This document shows, piece after piece, positions 7,157-13,187 of a DNA stretch of 35,998 bases. Under the pieces are notes generated by a model. It did no database searches and was not told where the DNA came from. It saw only the letters and a list, made by a program, of their open reading frames with translations. Numbering within the stretch: position 1 is the first letter of the stretch; the number at the start of each line of letters is the position of its first letter. This stretch comes from a virus, in IMG/VR virus record IMGVR_UViG_3300032085_000175, positions 1 through 35,998 of that record. One strand, written 5' to 3'. The position numbers and the translations under genes are program-made.

Positions 7157-7799
7157 CTCTTAATGCTTTCCACGACACGGGGAACAGGTCAATCATAATG
7201 CGGTCAATTTCCCACGCTACCTCTGCTGTCTCAGCTTGTGTGTCAGGCTTACAGCGCAGCGCACACATATCAGCAAAGGCATCCAAGCTACCTGACCAGT
7301 ACCACTCAGTCATCATACTCTGTGGCAGTACCATACGTGCTTGCTCAGGGCATACGCCTAAATCTAGTAGATACTCATACTCAGTCATTGCAATTTCATT
7401 AAAGCCGTTGTCAGATACAGTTACTTTACCTGCACTACCTTGCTTTTTATTAAGGCTACGTCCACGATATGTAGCAGGTACATAGAACTCAGGCTCACTG
7501 TCCACATACCTACGGCTAATCTCATTCCAACGTAGGAACTTATGCTTGACTAATTGTCTAGCTACAAAGACTGGAGCCTTGATATGGAAACTAGCAAAGC
7601 AATGTCCGAATGGTGATATATGTTTATGCTTGGCTAAGTACTTGATAAGTCTCTTATCTTTAAGTTTCATATGTTGCTTGAAGCTATAGGCATCTGACTC
7701 CTCATATTCCCACTCACTCTCTTTACCAAAGCTAACACGGGCTGCATTAACTACAGTCAGGTCATTACCCATGCTGCCTTTATATGTTACTTGAATCAT
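7149..7799 (-). CDS. thyX: Flavin-dependent thymidylate synthase ThyX
   Basis: 216 aa. Converts dUMP to dTMP using FAD, NADPH and methylene-tetrahydrofolate, raising thymidine supply for phage replication. The fold is recognisable from HISPFGHCFASFHIKAPVFV (about 60-79) and the following signature region KHKFLRWNEISRRY (about 85-98). The usual ThyX motif is RHR-x7-S. Here both arginines are lysine (KHK) while the x7 spacing, the serine and the RRY end are kept. The gene overlaps the 61-aa gene upstream (ATGA) and the basic 52-aa gene downstream. Identification is firm; whether the lysines change activity is unknown. Confidence 0.92.
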   Translation of the reverse strand: MIQVTYKGSMGNDLTVVNAARVSFGKESEWEYEESDAYSFKQHMKLKDKRLIKYLAKHKHISPFGHCFASFHIKAPVFVARQLVKHKFLRWNEISRRYVDSEPEFYVPATYRGRSLNKKQGSAGKVTVSDNGFNEIAMTEYEYLLDLGVCPEQARMVLPQSMMTEWYWSGSLDAFADMCALRCKPDTQAETAEVAWEIDRIMIDLFPVSWKALRDE

Positions 7800-7981
7800 A
7801 CTACATCACCCTGTTTAATTTCATCCATTATTTCCATCAGGCGGTCTACACTCTCTTTAGGCACTTGCATACTAAAACCCTTAAAGTGGTTAATAAGTAA
7901 TGTCCCATCACCAAAGTAATAAGCATTCCATCCTTGACTAAGATCTGCACTCTTTATGATTTTATTTGTTTTATCAGTCAT
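7796..7981 (-). CDS. Small hypothetical protein, 61 aa
   Basis: Starts MTDKTNKIIKSADLSQGWNA and ends in a helix DRLMEIMDEIKQGDVV. The ribosome binding site CAGGAGAATC precedes the ATG, an SD that overlaps a GAATC site. It is coupled to thyX by ATGA. Family not recognised. Confidence 0.75.
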   Translation of the reverse strand: MTDKTNKIIKSADLSQGWNAYYFGDGTLLINHFKGFSMQVPKESVDRLMEIMDEIKQGDVV

Positions 7982-7996
7982 AGTGATTCTCCTGTT

Positions 7997-8134
7997 TCAC
8001 TGCGTAGCTGTGCTACTTTTCTTATGTTTACGCTTCCTGTTTAATATAGGCTTTTTCTTGTCAGGTACAACCCTCTGTCTATACTTGGGTTGCCTCAAGT
8101 CTTTAGCCATAGGGTTGGGCCTTCTTTTCTTCAT
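7997..8134 (-). CDS. Tiny basic proline/lysine-rich protein, 45 aa
   Basis: MKKRRPNPMAKDLRQPKYRQ followed by RVVPDKKKPILNRKRKHKKS. Strongly basic with the RQPKYRQRVV core seen in small conserved proteins of several T7-like marine phages (recalled, not searched). Probably a nucleic-acid or ribosome binder; function unknown. Start overlaps the stop of the 50-aa gene upstream (TAATG). Confidence 0.75.
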   Translation of the reverse strand: MKKRRPNPMAKDLRQPKYRQRVVPDKKKPILNRKRKHKKSSTATQ

Positions 8135-8286
8135 TAGAATGTTACCTCTCCATTTTCATCACGAGGGTCATTATACCAACCCTTAGATAAGTGTAAAGTC
8201 CTTAAGTCTTCCTCTACATCTACTTCATCCTCAGTAGGTATCATAATACCTAACATGCGTAATTCCCTCTCTAGGTCTTGGTTCAT
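8134..8286 (-). CDS. Small acidic hypothetical protein, 50 aa
   Basis: MNQDLERELRMLGIMIPTED, then an acidic helix and SKGWYNDPRDENGEVTF. Coupled on both sides (TAATG downstream, ATGA upstream). No family recognised. Confidence 0.7.
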   Translation of the reverse strand: MNQDLERELRMLGIMIPTEDEVDVEEDLRTLHLSKGWYNDPRDENGEVTF

Positions 8287-8573
8287 AGCTCTGCTCCCAT
8301 GCAAAATATGTGTCTACCGCCTACCTTCATAGCTAATACCTTGTCAAGGTTAAAGCACTTGTAACCTTCGCTAGTCTTAAGGGTCACATACCCATTACTA
8401 CGCAGGGCTTCCGCAGCTATACGGCCACGCTCATTTCCCTTGAGGCCCTTCTGTACATTCATACGTCCATTGTATACACGCTCCTCGTCAGTCTTAGTCA
8501 GGAACTTGACTGTGATGAAGTTATTAAGGTTATCAGCAATTACGTTACTTACCATTGTCTTATCTAGTGGCAT
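8283..8573 (-). CDS. Possible SH3-like beta-barrel protein, 96 aa
   Basis: The segment ITVKFLTKTDEERVYNGRMN and the later GYVTLKTSEGYKCFNLDKVL look like the strands of the small SH3-fold phage proteins (DUF2693-like). An intervening basic turn LKGNERGRIA fits the same pattern. The role of the family is unclear. It is coupled to both neighbours by overlapping stop and start codons. Confidence 0.7.
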   Translation of the reverse strand: MPLDKTMVSNVIADNLNNFITVKFLTKTDEERVYNGRMNVQKGLKGNERGRIAAEALRSNGYVTLKTSEGYKCFNLDKVLAMKVGGRHIFCMGAEL

Positions 8574-8740
8574 TATCTTTTTCCTTTTTCATTACGTTTG
8601 ATTCGTTGGTTTACACCTAAGTTATACACTAGCTCGTCCTTAAATGAAAGCACCATTTCATAACTTAATTCTATACTCTCAGCTTTTGTTATATCCTCTA
8701 GTCGATCTACAATATAGTGCATACATATTCTATCATCCAT
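8573..8740 (-). CDS. Small hypothetical protein, 55 aa
   Basis: MDDRICMHYIVDRLEDITKA, then a helical segment, and a basic tail QRIKRNEKGKR. TAATG overlap with the next gene and an 8-nt overlap with the previous one. A CTCTCC-type complement upstream gives a GGAGAG ribosome binding site. Function unknown. Confidence 0.72.
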   Translation of the reverse strand: MDDRICMHYIVDRLEDITKAESIELSYEMVLSFKDELVYNLGVNQRIKRNEKGKR

Positions 8741-8912
8741 TGTGTCTCTCCTCTAAGGATAGTGGGATACTATCGTATTCCTTCCTGTACTCTACCTTAT
8801 AGCCTTTTCTACCGTAGGGGTTACGACACTTATAGATAAAGTCGGTAGCATCTGATTTCATAAGAAACATAGCTATGACATCGTTTAATTCAGTATTGAT
8901 TACGCAGTACAT
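8733..8912 (-). CDS. Small hypothetical protein, 59 aa
   Basis: MYCVINTELNDVIAMFLMKS, then a basic aromatic segment YKCRNPYGRKGYKVEYRKEY. The start is 1 nt from the stop of the gene upstream. The 3' end supplies the GAGGAGAG ribosome binding site for the next gene. No known family. Confidence 0.7.
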   Translation of the reverse strand: MYCVINTELNDVIAMFLMKSDATDFIYKCRNPYGRKGYKVEYRKEYDSIPLSLEERHNG

Positions 8913-8913
8913 A

Positions 8914-9096
8914 TTACTTAGCTCCTATTCTAATATAACAATCTTTAATCTCTTCTACATCAAGAGCGCCAGTAAAGCCATTGGCCTCATAGGTTACCAT
9001 AATTACATCACCATCCCAATGTACCTTGTAGCCATTATTAGACCACCGTACATCTAATCCTTTAGCTAGTGCTTTAGTTAATTCTCTAAGTTGCAT
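8914..9096 (-). CDS. Small hypothetical protein, 60 aa
   Basis: An N-terminal amphipathic helix MQLRELTKALAKGLDVRWS is followed by beta-like VHWDGDVIMVTYEANGF. The stop and the next start are separated by one base. No recognised domain. Confidence 0.72.
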   Translation of the reverse strand: MQLRELTKALAKGLDVRWSNNGYKVHWDGDVIMVTYEANGFTGALDVEEIKDCYIRIGAK

Positions 9097-9097
9097 C

Positions 9098-9343
9098 TTA
9101 ATATCCCCTTATCCCTTCTCTCCACTTGTCTACATAAAGCGGTATTTCAAATCCTGTATTCTGGAAGTTATCATCTGCAAATTCTTTTACCTTGTCAACA
9201 TCTTTAAATGGGCCAAAGGTCTTTGCTGCTAACGGGCTATCATCACCAAATGTACCATCTGGAAGTTCTGTGGTTGGTACGATATTGAGCCAGAATTTAT
9301 TCTCTGAGCATTCAAATATCATTGCATGTCTTGGGTCACTCAT
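9098..9343 (-). CDS. Hypothetical protein, 81 aa
   Basis: MSDPRHAMIFECSENKFWLN begins a mixed alpha/beta small protein with TFGPFKDVDKVKEFADDNF in the middle. Its ATG overlaps the stop of the Cys-rich gene upstream (TGATG). Family not recognised. Confidence 0.75.
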   Translation of the reverse strand: MSDPRHAMIFECSENKFWLNIVPTTELPDGTFGDDSPLAAKTFGPFKDVDKVKEFADDNFQNTGFEIPLYVDKWREGIRGY

Positions 9344-9501
9344 CAGTCATCATCCTCTTCATTACTATTGAGATATTCCCACTCTTCCTGACCCTCTTGG
9401 CATACAGCACAGATAGTATCATTGTCCCCATGCATTTCCTCTAAGGTCTTGTAGAACTCACAACACTCACAAAAGTATTCTCTGTCCATCTTAAATAACA
9501 T
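9343..9501 (-). CDS. Small putative zinc-ribbon protein, 52 aa
   Basis: CECCEFYKTLEEMHGDND followed by CAVCQEG gives two cysteine pairs about 20 residues apart, a plausible single zinc-binding site, then an acidic tail. It could mediate protein or nucleic-acid contacts. An alternative start lies four codons in (9489). It is coupled at both ends. Confidence 0.72.
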   Translation of the reverse strand: MLFKMDREYFCECCEFYKTLEEMHGDNDTICAVCQEGQEEWEYLNSNEEDDD

Positions 9502-9674
9502 TATGACCACCCTTCTGATTTGTGTACAATCTTTTCGTTTTCGTCATAGACCCAACTGTAGTCTGTCTCTTCGTACATGCACTCTTCTTTTGCCGCACTA
9601 ATTGCCTCACGTAAGTTATTGAAAGTCTCAGTAACTAGGTCATGGTCTTTATATGTTGTTCTTACTTTATACAT
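9501..9674 (-). CDS. Small hypothetical protein, 57 aa
   Basis: MYKVRTTYKDHDLVTETFNN with a beta-strand-rich start, a helix REAISAAKEECMYEE, and a DYSWVYDENEKIV strand. The pattern is similar to the 55-aa gene at 6687-6854 (strand, short helix, aromatic strand), but any kinship is not clear by eye. TAATG overlap downstream. The ribosome binding site is GTAGGAGAATC, which contains a GANTC site. Confidence 0.72.
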   Translation of the reverse strand: MYKVRTTYKDHDLVTETFNNLREAISAAKEECMYEETDYSWVYDENEKIVHKSEGWS

Positions 9675-9973
9675 TACGATTCTCCTACAGCTTTCTGTCT
9701 AACTGATTCATACTCTACATCATCCAGCAAGTTAGTCAAATGATTTTTAGCTTCTTTGATGTCATCCTTCAAACGATCAATATCATTCTTAGCATCTTCC
9801 AGATACTCAAAGAGGCTGTTGATTTTATCCTGTTTAGTCCACGACATATCACCTTCACAGGTATGGTTCACGTTAATCCCACGTTCCACATCATTGCGGT
9901 ATCCTTCCGCACGATTAATTACAGTGTGTAAATCGCTTTCGATCTCTCTGATCTGCTTAATAATATTTTCCAT
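9674..9973 (-). CDS. Coiled-coil hypothetical protein, 99 aa
   Basis: Mostly heptad-patterned helix: KQIREIESDLHTVINRAEGY at the start and EYLEDAKNDIDRLKDDIKEA in the second half, so probably an oligomeric coiled coil. It ends KAVGES, the same last residues as the gene upstream, because both 3' ends carry the next gene's ribosome binding site (GTAGGAGAATCRTAATG). Function unknown. Confidence 0.75.
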   Translation of the reverse strand: MENIIKQIREIESDLHTVINRAEGYRNDVERGINVNHTCEGDMSWTKQDKINSLFEYLEDAKNDIDRLKDDIKEAKNHLTNLLDDVEYESVRQKAVGES

Positions 9974-10173
9974 TATGATTCTCCTACAGCTCTCTGTTTT
10001 AGATCTTCTGCTTCACGCATTGCATCCCATGCCAGACTGTATGCCATGATAGCATATGCACTATTGTCCAATTCCTCTTCTGTGAAATGCTTCTTGAATA
10101 CTGCGGCAATCTCTCTGTCAGCATCCTTTAGTATCTCAGAAATAATACCTAGTACGTTTACTTCTTTTTCCAT
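9973..10173 (-). CDS. Small helical hypothetical protein, 66 aa
   Basis: First gene of the minus-strand arm. MEKEVNVLGIISEILKDADR opens a helical protein ending QRAVGES. A strong ribosome binding site AAAGGAGAC lies 7 nt before the ATG. The transcript that includes it must start in the control region to the right (10174-11023), but I could not find a convincing minus-strand -10/-35 pair there. No family recognised. Confidence 0.78.
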   Translation of the reverse strand: MEKEVNVLGIISEILKDADREIAAVFKKHFTEEELDNSAYAIMAYSLAWDAMREAEDLKQRAVGES

Positions 10174-10213
10174 CGGTAGTCTCCTTTGTTACAATTTAGA
10201 ATCACCTTACATA

Positions 10214-10322
10214 TTTCCACTGGTGGGGTCAAGCTCTATATTTCCTAGATGCGTTCCGCATTTCCACTGGTGGGGTCACGGTCATTTTCCACTGGTGGGG
10301 TCTTAATTTCCACTGGAGGGAG
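10214..10322 (+). repeat. Four-copy 17-bp direct repeat array (TTTCCACTGGTGGGGTC)
   Basis: Copies at 10214-10230, 10261-10277 and 10286-10302 are identical; 10307-10322 is degenerate (TTTCCACTGGAGGGAG). Start-to-start spacing is 47, 25 and 21 bp. Further copies of the TTTCCACTG core, in the same orientation, lie at 2752, 3335, 3664, 5614 and 35988. The array lies just upstream of the minus-strand arm, like iterons or an operator/leader array. Confidence 0.8.
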
Positions 10323-10955
10323 TGTTCCCGATTCGTTCCAGTGTTCCTGATTCGTTCTCGATTCATGATTCGTTTCTGATTCGTTCCAAACTACCGATTC
10401 GGATAGATCCAAAATTGCTGTCAATGGCACAAAAGGATAGTTAACAAGATATTTCGGATAGTGTGATTTATTTACAACGATTCGCAACAAAGATTCACTT
10501 GACACAAGATTCTGCTTTACGAATCGGACTCTACTCGATAACGCAACAAGCGAATCACTTAAACCTGAGTCTTTTGATATGGTATTTTTAAACGTCATGA
10601 TTCGTTTTTGGCATATCGTGCAATCTATCCGTCAATTGTTATTTTTGCATACCAGCCATGCGTTTTATGCATAACGGGTTATAGAATAATTCTAACTATC
10701 GGTAAAAGTGTATAGTTTAATGATTAAACAATAGCTTGACTCAAGGTTTTGAATGTGACTCACAAGATTCAACCTTAAAGTGTAAAATCTACAAAATAGG
10801 GTGATTCTTACAACCAGAATACGTGTCAACCCCAGGGAACAAAAGTGAACACTCGATATTAGCGCCCCTGAGTGTACCGAATCGAATTTTATGAGTCAGA
10901 CTATGCAAAACCTTTGCCCCTACTCATTGAGCGTTTTTGAGCCTCTGAGGCCCTG

Positions 10956-10983
10956 TTGCGCTGCTTGTCCTGTCTGCTATACT
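10956..10983 (+). promoter_or_regulatory. Candidate promoter for the 11-kb small-gene cluster
   Basis: TTGCGC (10956-10961), 16-bp spacer, TATACT (10978-10983), about 40 nt before the first ATG of the cluster. The -35 is weak. A short palindrome lies just upstream. Confidence 0.4.
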
Positions 10984-11023
10984 GATTCCAGTCTTTAACC
11001 TTTACCGATTCGGGAGTCTTAAA

Positions 11024-11188
11024 ATGGATTATCAAACCTTAGATCTTAAACTATCACTACATGAGGCGCAATTTTTAGAGGGCTTGCTTTCTAAAACTGG
11101 AGTCCCCGAATGTAAGAAAGACTTGCTTTGGCAAATTGAAAGCATAGCCTACGAATTAAAATTAGTTAAATCTCATATGGAGTCTTAA
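11024..11188 (+). CDS. Small helical hypothetical protein, 54 aa
   Basis: MDYQTLDLKLSLHEAQFLEG, then KKDLLWQIESIAYELKLV, ending SHMES: two amphipathic helices. The ATG follows GGGAGTCTTAAA, a ribosome binding site with a GAGTC site inside it. The same cassette, including the MDYQ codons, recurs at 11501-11523. The stop is one base from the next ATG. Function unknown. Confidence 0.7.
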   Translation: MDYQTLDLKLSLHEAQFLEGLLSKTGVPECKKDLLWQIESIAYELKLVKSHMES

Positions 11189-11189
11189 A

Positions 11190-11510
11190 ATGTTACATGA
11201 GAAACAAGCAAAATCAGTGATTAGAAAAATGATACGCAAGGCCAAGCAAGATTGGACAACGGCAATATATATCATAGACCCATATGAAGAAGAAAACCTT
11301 GTGGAAGACTCTAGCCAATTAGAGCGTGATTTATTAAATGCGGTTTTTGGAGTAGACGAGTCGCATATCAGATTCATTAATATGACAACGGGTCAATACT
11401 TAGGCGGCGCTCACATTGTTTTAGAATATGATCGTTTACCAGATGAAATAATATCAGACTATACAGACAACCAATATATGAATCGTCTAGTCAAACATGC
11501 GGAGTCTTAA
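11190..11510 (+). CDS. Hypothetical protein, 106 aa
   Basis: MLHEKQAKSVIRKMIRKAKQ is a basic amphipathic helix. The rest is acidic with mixed alpha/beta character (IYIIDPYEEENLVEDSSQLE, GAHIVLEYDRLPDEII). It begins one base after the previous stop with the GGAGTCTTAAAATG cassette and ends in the next copy of that cassette. No family recognised; the basic N terminus could contact nucleic acid. Confidence 0.72.
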   Translation: MLHEKQAKSVIRKMIRKAKQDWTTAIYIIDPYEEENLVEDSSQLERDLLNAVFGVDESHIRFINMTTGQYLGGAHIVLEYDRLPDEIISDYTDNQYMNRLVKHAES

Positions 11511-11511
11511 T

Positions 11512-11694
11512 ATGGATTATCAATTGCGCATAAGAGACGTTTTAGGCTGGTTTTTGGCTATGATGCTATTACTTGCGGCAATGTATTGCTTGCCTTATCT
11601 AACACTCTTAGAGCCGTTCCATGACGAATGCGGAGTCGGTATCATGACTCAAAATAGTGGCGGCTTTTATATCAATCTTGTTTGTAAGGGATAA
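11512..11694 (+). CDS. Small single-pass membrane protein, 60 aa
   Basis: I chose the ATG at 11512 over one five codons upstream because the GGAG ribosome binding site at 11501 fits it and it repeats the MDYQ start of the gene at 11024. One transmembrane helix VLGWFLAMMLLLAAMYCLPY (about 8-27) is followed by a short outer part with two cysteines. It could be a small inner-membrane effector; no function can be assigned. Confidence 0.68.
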   Translation: MDYQLRIRDVLGWFLAMMLLLAAMYCLPYLTLLEPFHDECGVGIMTQNSGGFYINLVCKG

Positions 11695-11700
11695 ACACAA

Positions 11701-12597
11701 ATGAAACGCACAAACACAATAAACCTATTAAACGACATAAAGCCTAGACTCTATAATGGTTTTAAATCTAAAGCCGAATGCTTGCGAGTAATCCGCAAGG
11801 CTGGTTTTAATTTTACTTCTGCTCTAGGTGCTGTCGAGTCTAATCCTAAGATTGCAAAAAATAGTAAACTTGGAGTCCTGAGTCGTGGTCATAACTTTGC
11901 ACCAGCAAAAACAGCTGGCTATTACTTCAAGCAATCTAGCAAAGGTTTACGCAAGGTTTTAATTAATACTTGCTCAGAAGCTAGTCTAGGCTGTGCTGAG
12001 GCTTGTTTACATACCGCTGGAAACCCTATCTATCTACCCAATAAGGTAAAGGCTCGCATTGCTAGGACTCAAGCCTTTTACAATGTAAGGAAAGCCTATC
12101 TAGCTTTAGTATGTTTTGAGATTGAGTCCCATTTACGCAAGGCTATTAGCCTTAATATGATATGCGGAATCCGACTTAATACGACTTCTGACACACCTTT
12201 TGAATCCGTATATCTTGACGATGGAAAGACTATCTTTGAAACATTCCCGCAAGTCGACTTTATGGACTACACAAAGCGCTTCAAGGCTATGCTTAGGTTT
12301 TGTGCTGGTAACATGCCTAGCAATTATCACTTGACGTTTAGCAAGTCGGAATCCAACTGGGATCAATGCTTGGAAGTCTTAAAGGCTGGCGGCAATGTTG
12401 CGGCGGTGTTTGATAAGCTCCCAGAGTCCTATGCTGGTTACACTGTTATTAATGGCGATGAATCCGACTGGCGCCCTATGGATCAAAAAAATGTTATAGT
12501 AGGACTCAAGGCTAAAGGCTTGGCACGTAACGACAACTCGGGATTTACAATCCGCACAACAACAACAACAACAACACAAGAAAAGGAAACAATCTAA
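11701..12597 (+). CDS. Gp88-like phage protein, 298 aa
   Basis: Recognised from LGVLSRGHNFAP (about 57-68) followed by the cysteine cluster CSEASLGCAEACLHTAGN (C91, C98, C102), the hallmark of the mycobacteriophage Gp88 family. The molecular role of that family is not known to me. The middle (LTFSKSESNWDQC and NVAAVFDK) is also conserved in type. The C terminus is a threonine run from an ACA microsatellite (about 12555-12576), which may slip. The stop overlaps the ATG of the next gene. Twelve or so GANTC sites lie inside, in several frames, more than the neighbouring arms would predict. Confidence 0.72.
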   Translation: MKRTNTINLLNDIKPRLYNGFKSKAECLRVIRKAGFNFTSALGAVESNPKIAKNSKLGVLSRGHNFAPAKTAGYYFKQSSKGLRKVLINTCSEASLGCAEACLHTAGNPIYLPNKVKARIARTQAFYNVRKAYLALVCFEIESHLRKAISLNMICGIRLNTTSDTPFESVYLDDGKTIFETFPQVDFMDYTKRFKAMLRFCAGNMPSNYHLTFSKSESNWDQCLEVLKAGGNVAAVFDKLPESYAGYTVINGDESDWRPMDQKNVIVGLKAKGLARNDNSGFTIRTTTTTTTQEKETI

Positions 12598-12806
12598 TGA
12601 CATTGATTGCAAACTATCCATCCAAGAAAGCATGTAAGGAAAGCATAGGCGAGCCGCTCAAGTATATTGAGACAAGCATATTCGGCGCTGAGTATACGCC
12701 TAACGGGACTCTTACGGTAGCCAATAGACCCCATATAACCAACAACGGGCGTGAATGGTTTGGGCAAGTGACAATGAGAAACGGTTTGATTGAGAAAGTA
12801 ACATAG
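12597..12806 (+). CDS. Small hypothetical protein, 69 aa, partner of the Gp88-like gene
   Basis: MTLIANYPSKKACKESIGEP, then NGTLTVANRPHITNNGREWF and GQVTMRNGLIEKVT. Proteins of this form are often next to Gp88-like genes in phages (recalled, not searched). It overlaps the previous stop (TAATGA), so the two are coupled. Last gene before the terminator at 12845. Function unknown. Confidence 0.75.
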   Translation: MTLIANYPSKKACKESIGEPLKYIETSIFGAEYTPNGTLTVANRPHITNNGREWFGQVTMRNGLIEKVT

Positions 12807-12844
12807 CAACCGCTTAATATAAAGCCCATAGAATAACCTTAGAG

Positions 12845-12880
12845 TCCTGTTAGGCTAATACCCTAGCAGGATTCTTTTTT
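12845..12880 (+). terminator. Rho-independent terminator after the Gp88-like cluster
   Basis: Ten-bp stem TCCTGTTAGG / CCTAGCAGGA (12845-12854 with 12862-12871, one G-U pair), 7-nt loop, then TTCTTTTTT. It separates the small-gene cluster from the packaging operon. Its arms are flanked by GAGTC and GATTC. Confidence 0.85.
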
Positions 12881-12959
12881 GCGTTGTGTATAGCGCTTAT
12901 ATTGGCTCTCGTGGCTTGTGTTATAATATAACAGAGTCAATTGTTTACTTGCCTATTAC

Positions 12960-13083
12960 TTGCGAATGATTCTCATTATCAATAACGAGTCTTGTTGCGA
13001 ATGATTATCAATAGTGCAGCCGATTCGCTCGCCAAGCGCAAGAATTTATTTTTTGTCAAGTGATTCGTTTGTTGTTATCAATA
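12960..13083 (+). repeat. TTATCAATA iteron-like repeats, possible origin
   Basis: TTATCAATA occurs at 12976-12984, 13005-13013 and 13075-13083. The first two sit in a longer shared unit (TTGCGAATGATT then TTATCAATA; the first carries an extra CTCA). Each matches 7 of 9 bases of the DnaA box TTATCCACA. An AT-rich run lies between copies two and three. It could be an origin or a repressor-binding site. Confidence 0.45.
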
Positions 13084-13094
13084 GTTTAGCAAGA

Positions 13095-13163
13095 GTCAAC
13101 CCCAGATCACAAATTGTTTCAGTCTTGTAACATTCAATCACATTTTTACACTGGGGGGTTGAC
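13095..13163. repeat. Interrupted inverted repeat overlapping a -35 box
   Basis: GTCAACCCCAG (13095-13105) and CTGGGGGGTTGAC (13151-13163) pair over 11 bp apart from two extra G. The right arm includes the TTGAC of the promoter at 13159. Another GTCAACCCCAG is at 10825-10835. Confidence 0.5.
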
Positions 13164-13187
13164 ATTCGTTGGGACCCTCTGTATTAT
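13159..13187 (+). promoter_or_regulatory. Strong sigma-70-type promoter toward the packaging operon
   Basis: TTGACA (13159-13164), 17-bp spacer, TATTAT (13182-13187). A GATTC site lies near the expected start point. It lacks the TGTATCCC element of the other phage promoters, so it may be the early, host-sigma-read one. Confidence 0.7.

Larger units (their letters stand above)
10174..11023. other. Control region between the divergent arms, no supported gene
   Basis: 850 bp. From left to right it holds the four-copy 17-bp array (10214-10322), a GATTCGTT-rich stretch (about 10329-10400), further GANTC sites, one copy of GTCAACCCCAG (10825-10835), a short perfect inverted repeat GCCTC-T-GAGGC (about 10941-10951) and a candidate plus-strand promoter (10956-10983). 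A minus-strand segment near 10395-10423 (TTGACA then TATCCGAATC) faintly recalls the phage promoter but lacks a good -10. Confidence 0.6.

Noticed and set aside
10245-10598. Minus-strand open frame of 117 codons in the control region
   Set aside because: No ribosome binding site. Its sequence is mostly translated GATTCGTT and TTTCCACTG repeats (NESETNHES, PPVE units), and GANTC sites occur in all frames. Better explained as repeat DNA; it would be reconsidered if relatives conserve the protein.
10806-10824. Possible minus-strand promoter TTGACA at 10829-10824
   Set aside because: No acceptable -10 at 16-18 bp (AATCAC).
12555-12576. ACA microsatellite as a regulatory phase-variation tract
   Set aside because: It lies at the extreme 3' end of the Gp88-like gene, where a trinucleotide change would not alter the frame; at most it varies the threonine count.
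12902-12927. Possible plus-strand promoter with TATAAT at 12922
   Set aside because: The nearest -35-like box (TTGGCT) is only 14 bp away and the site is just behind a terminator.
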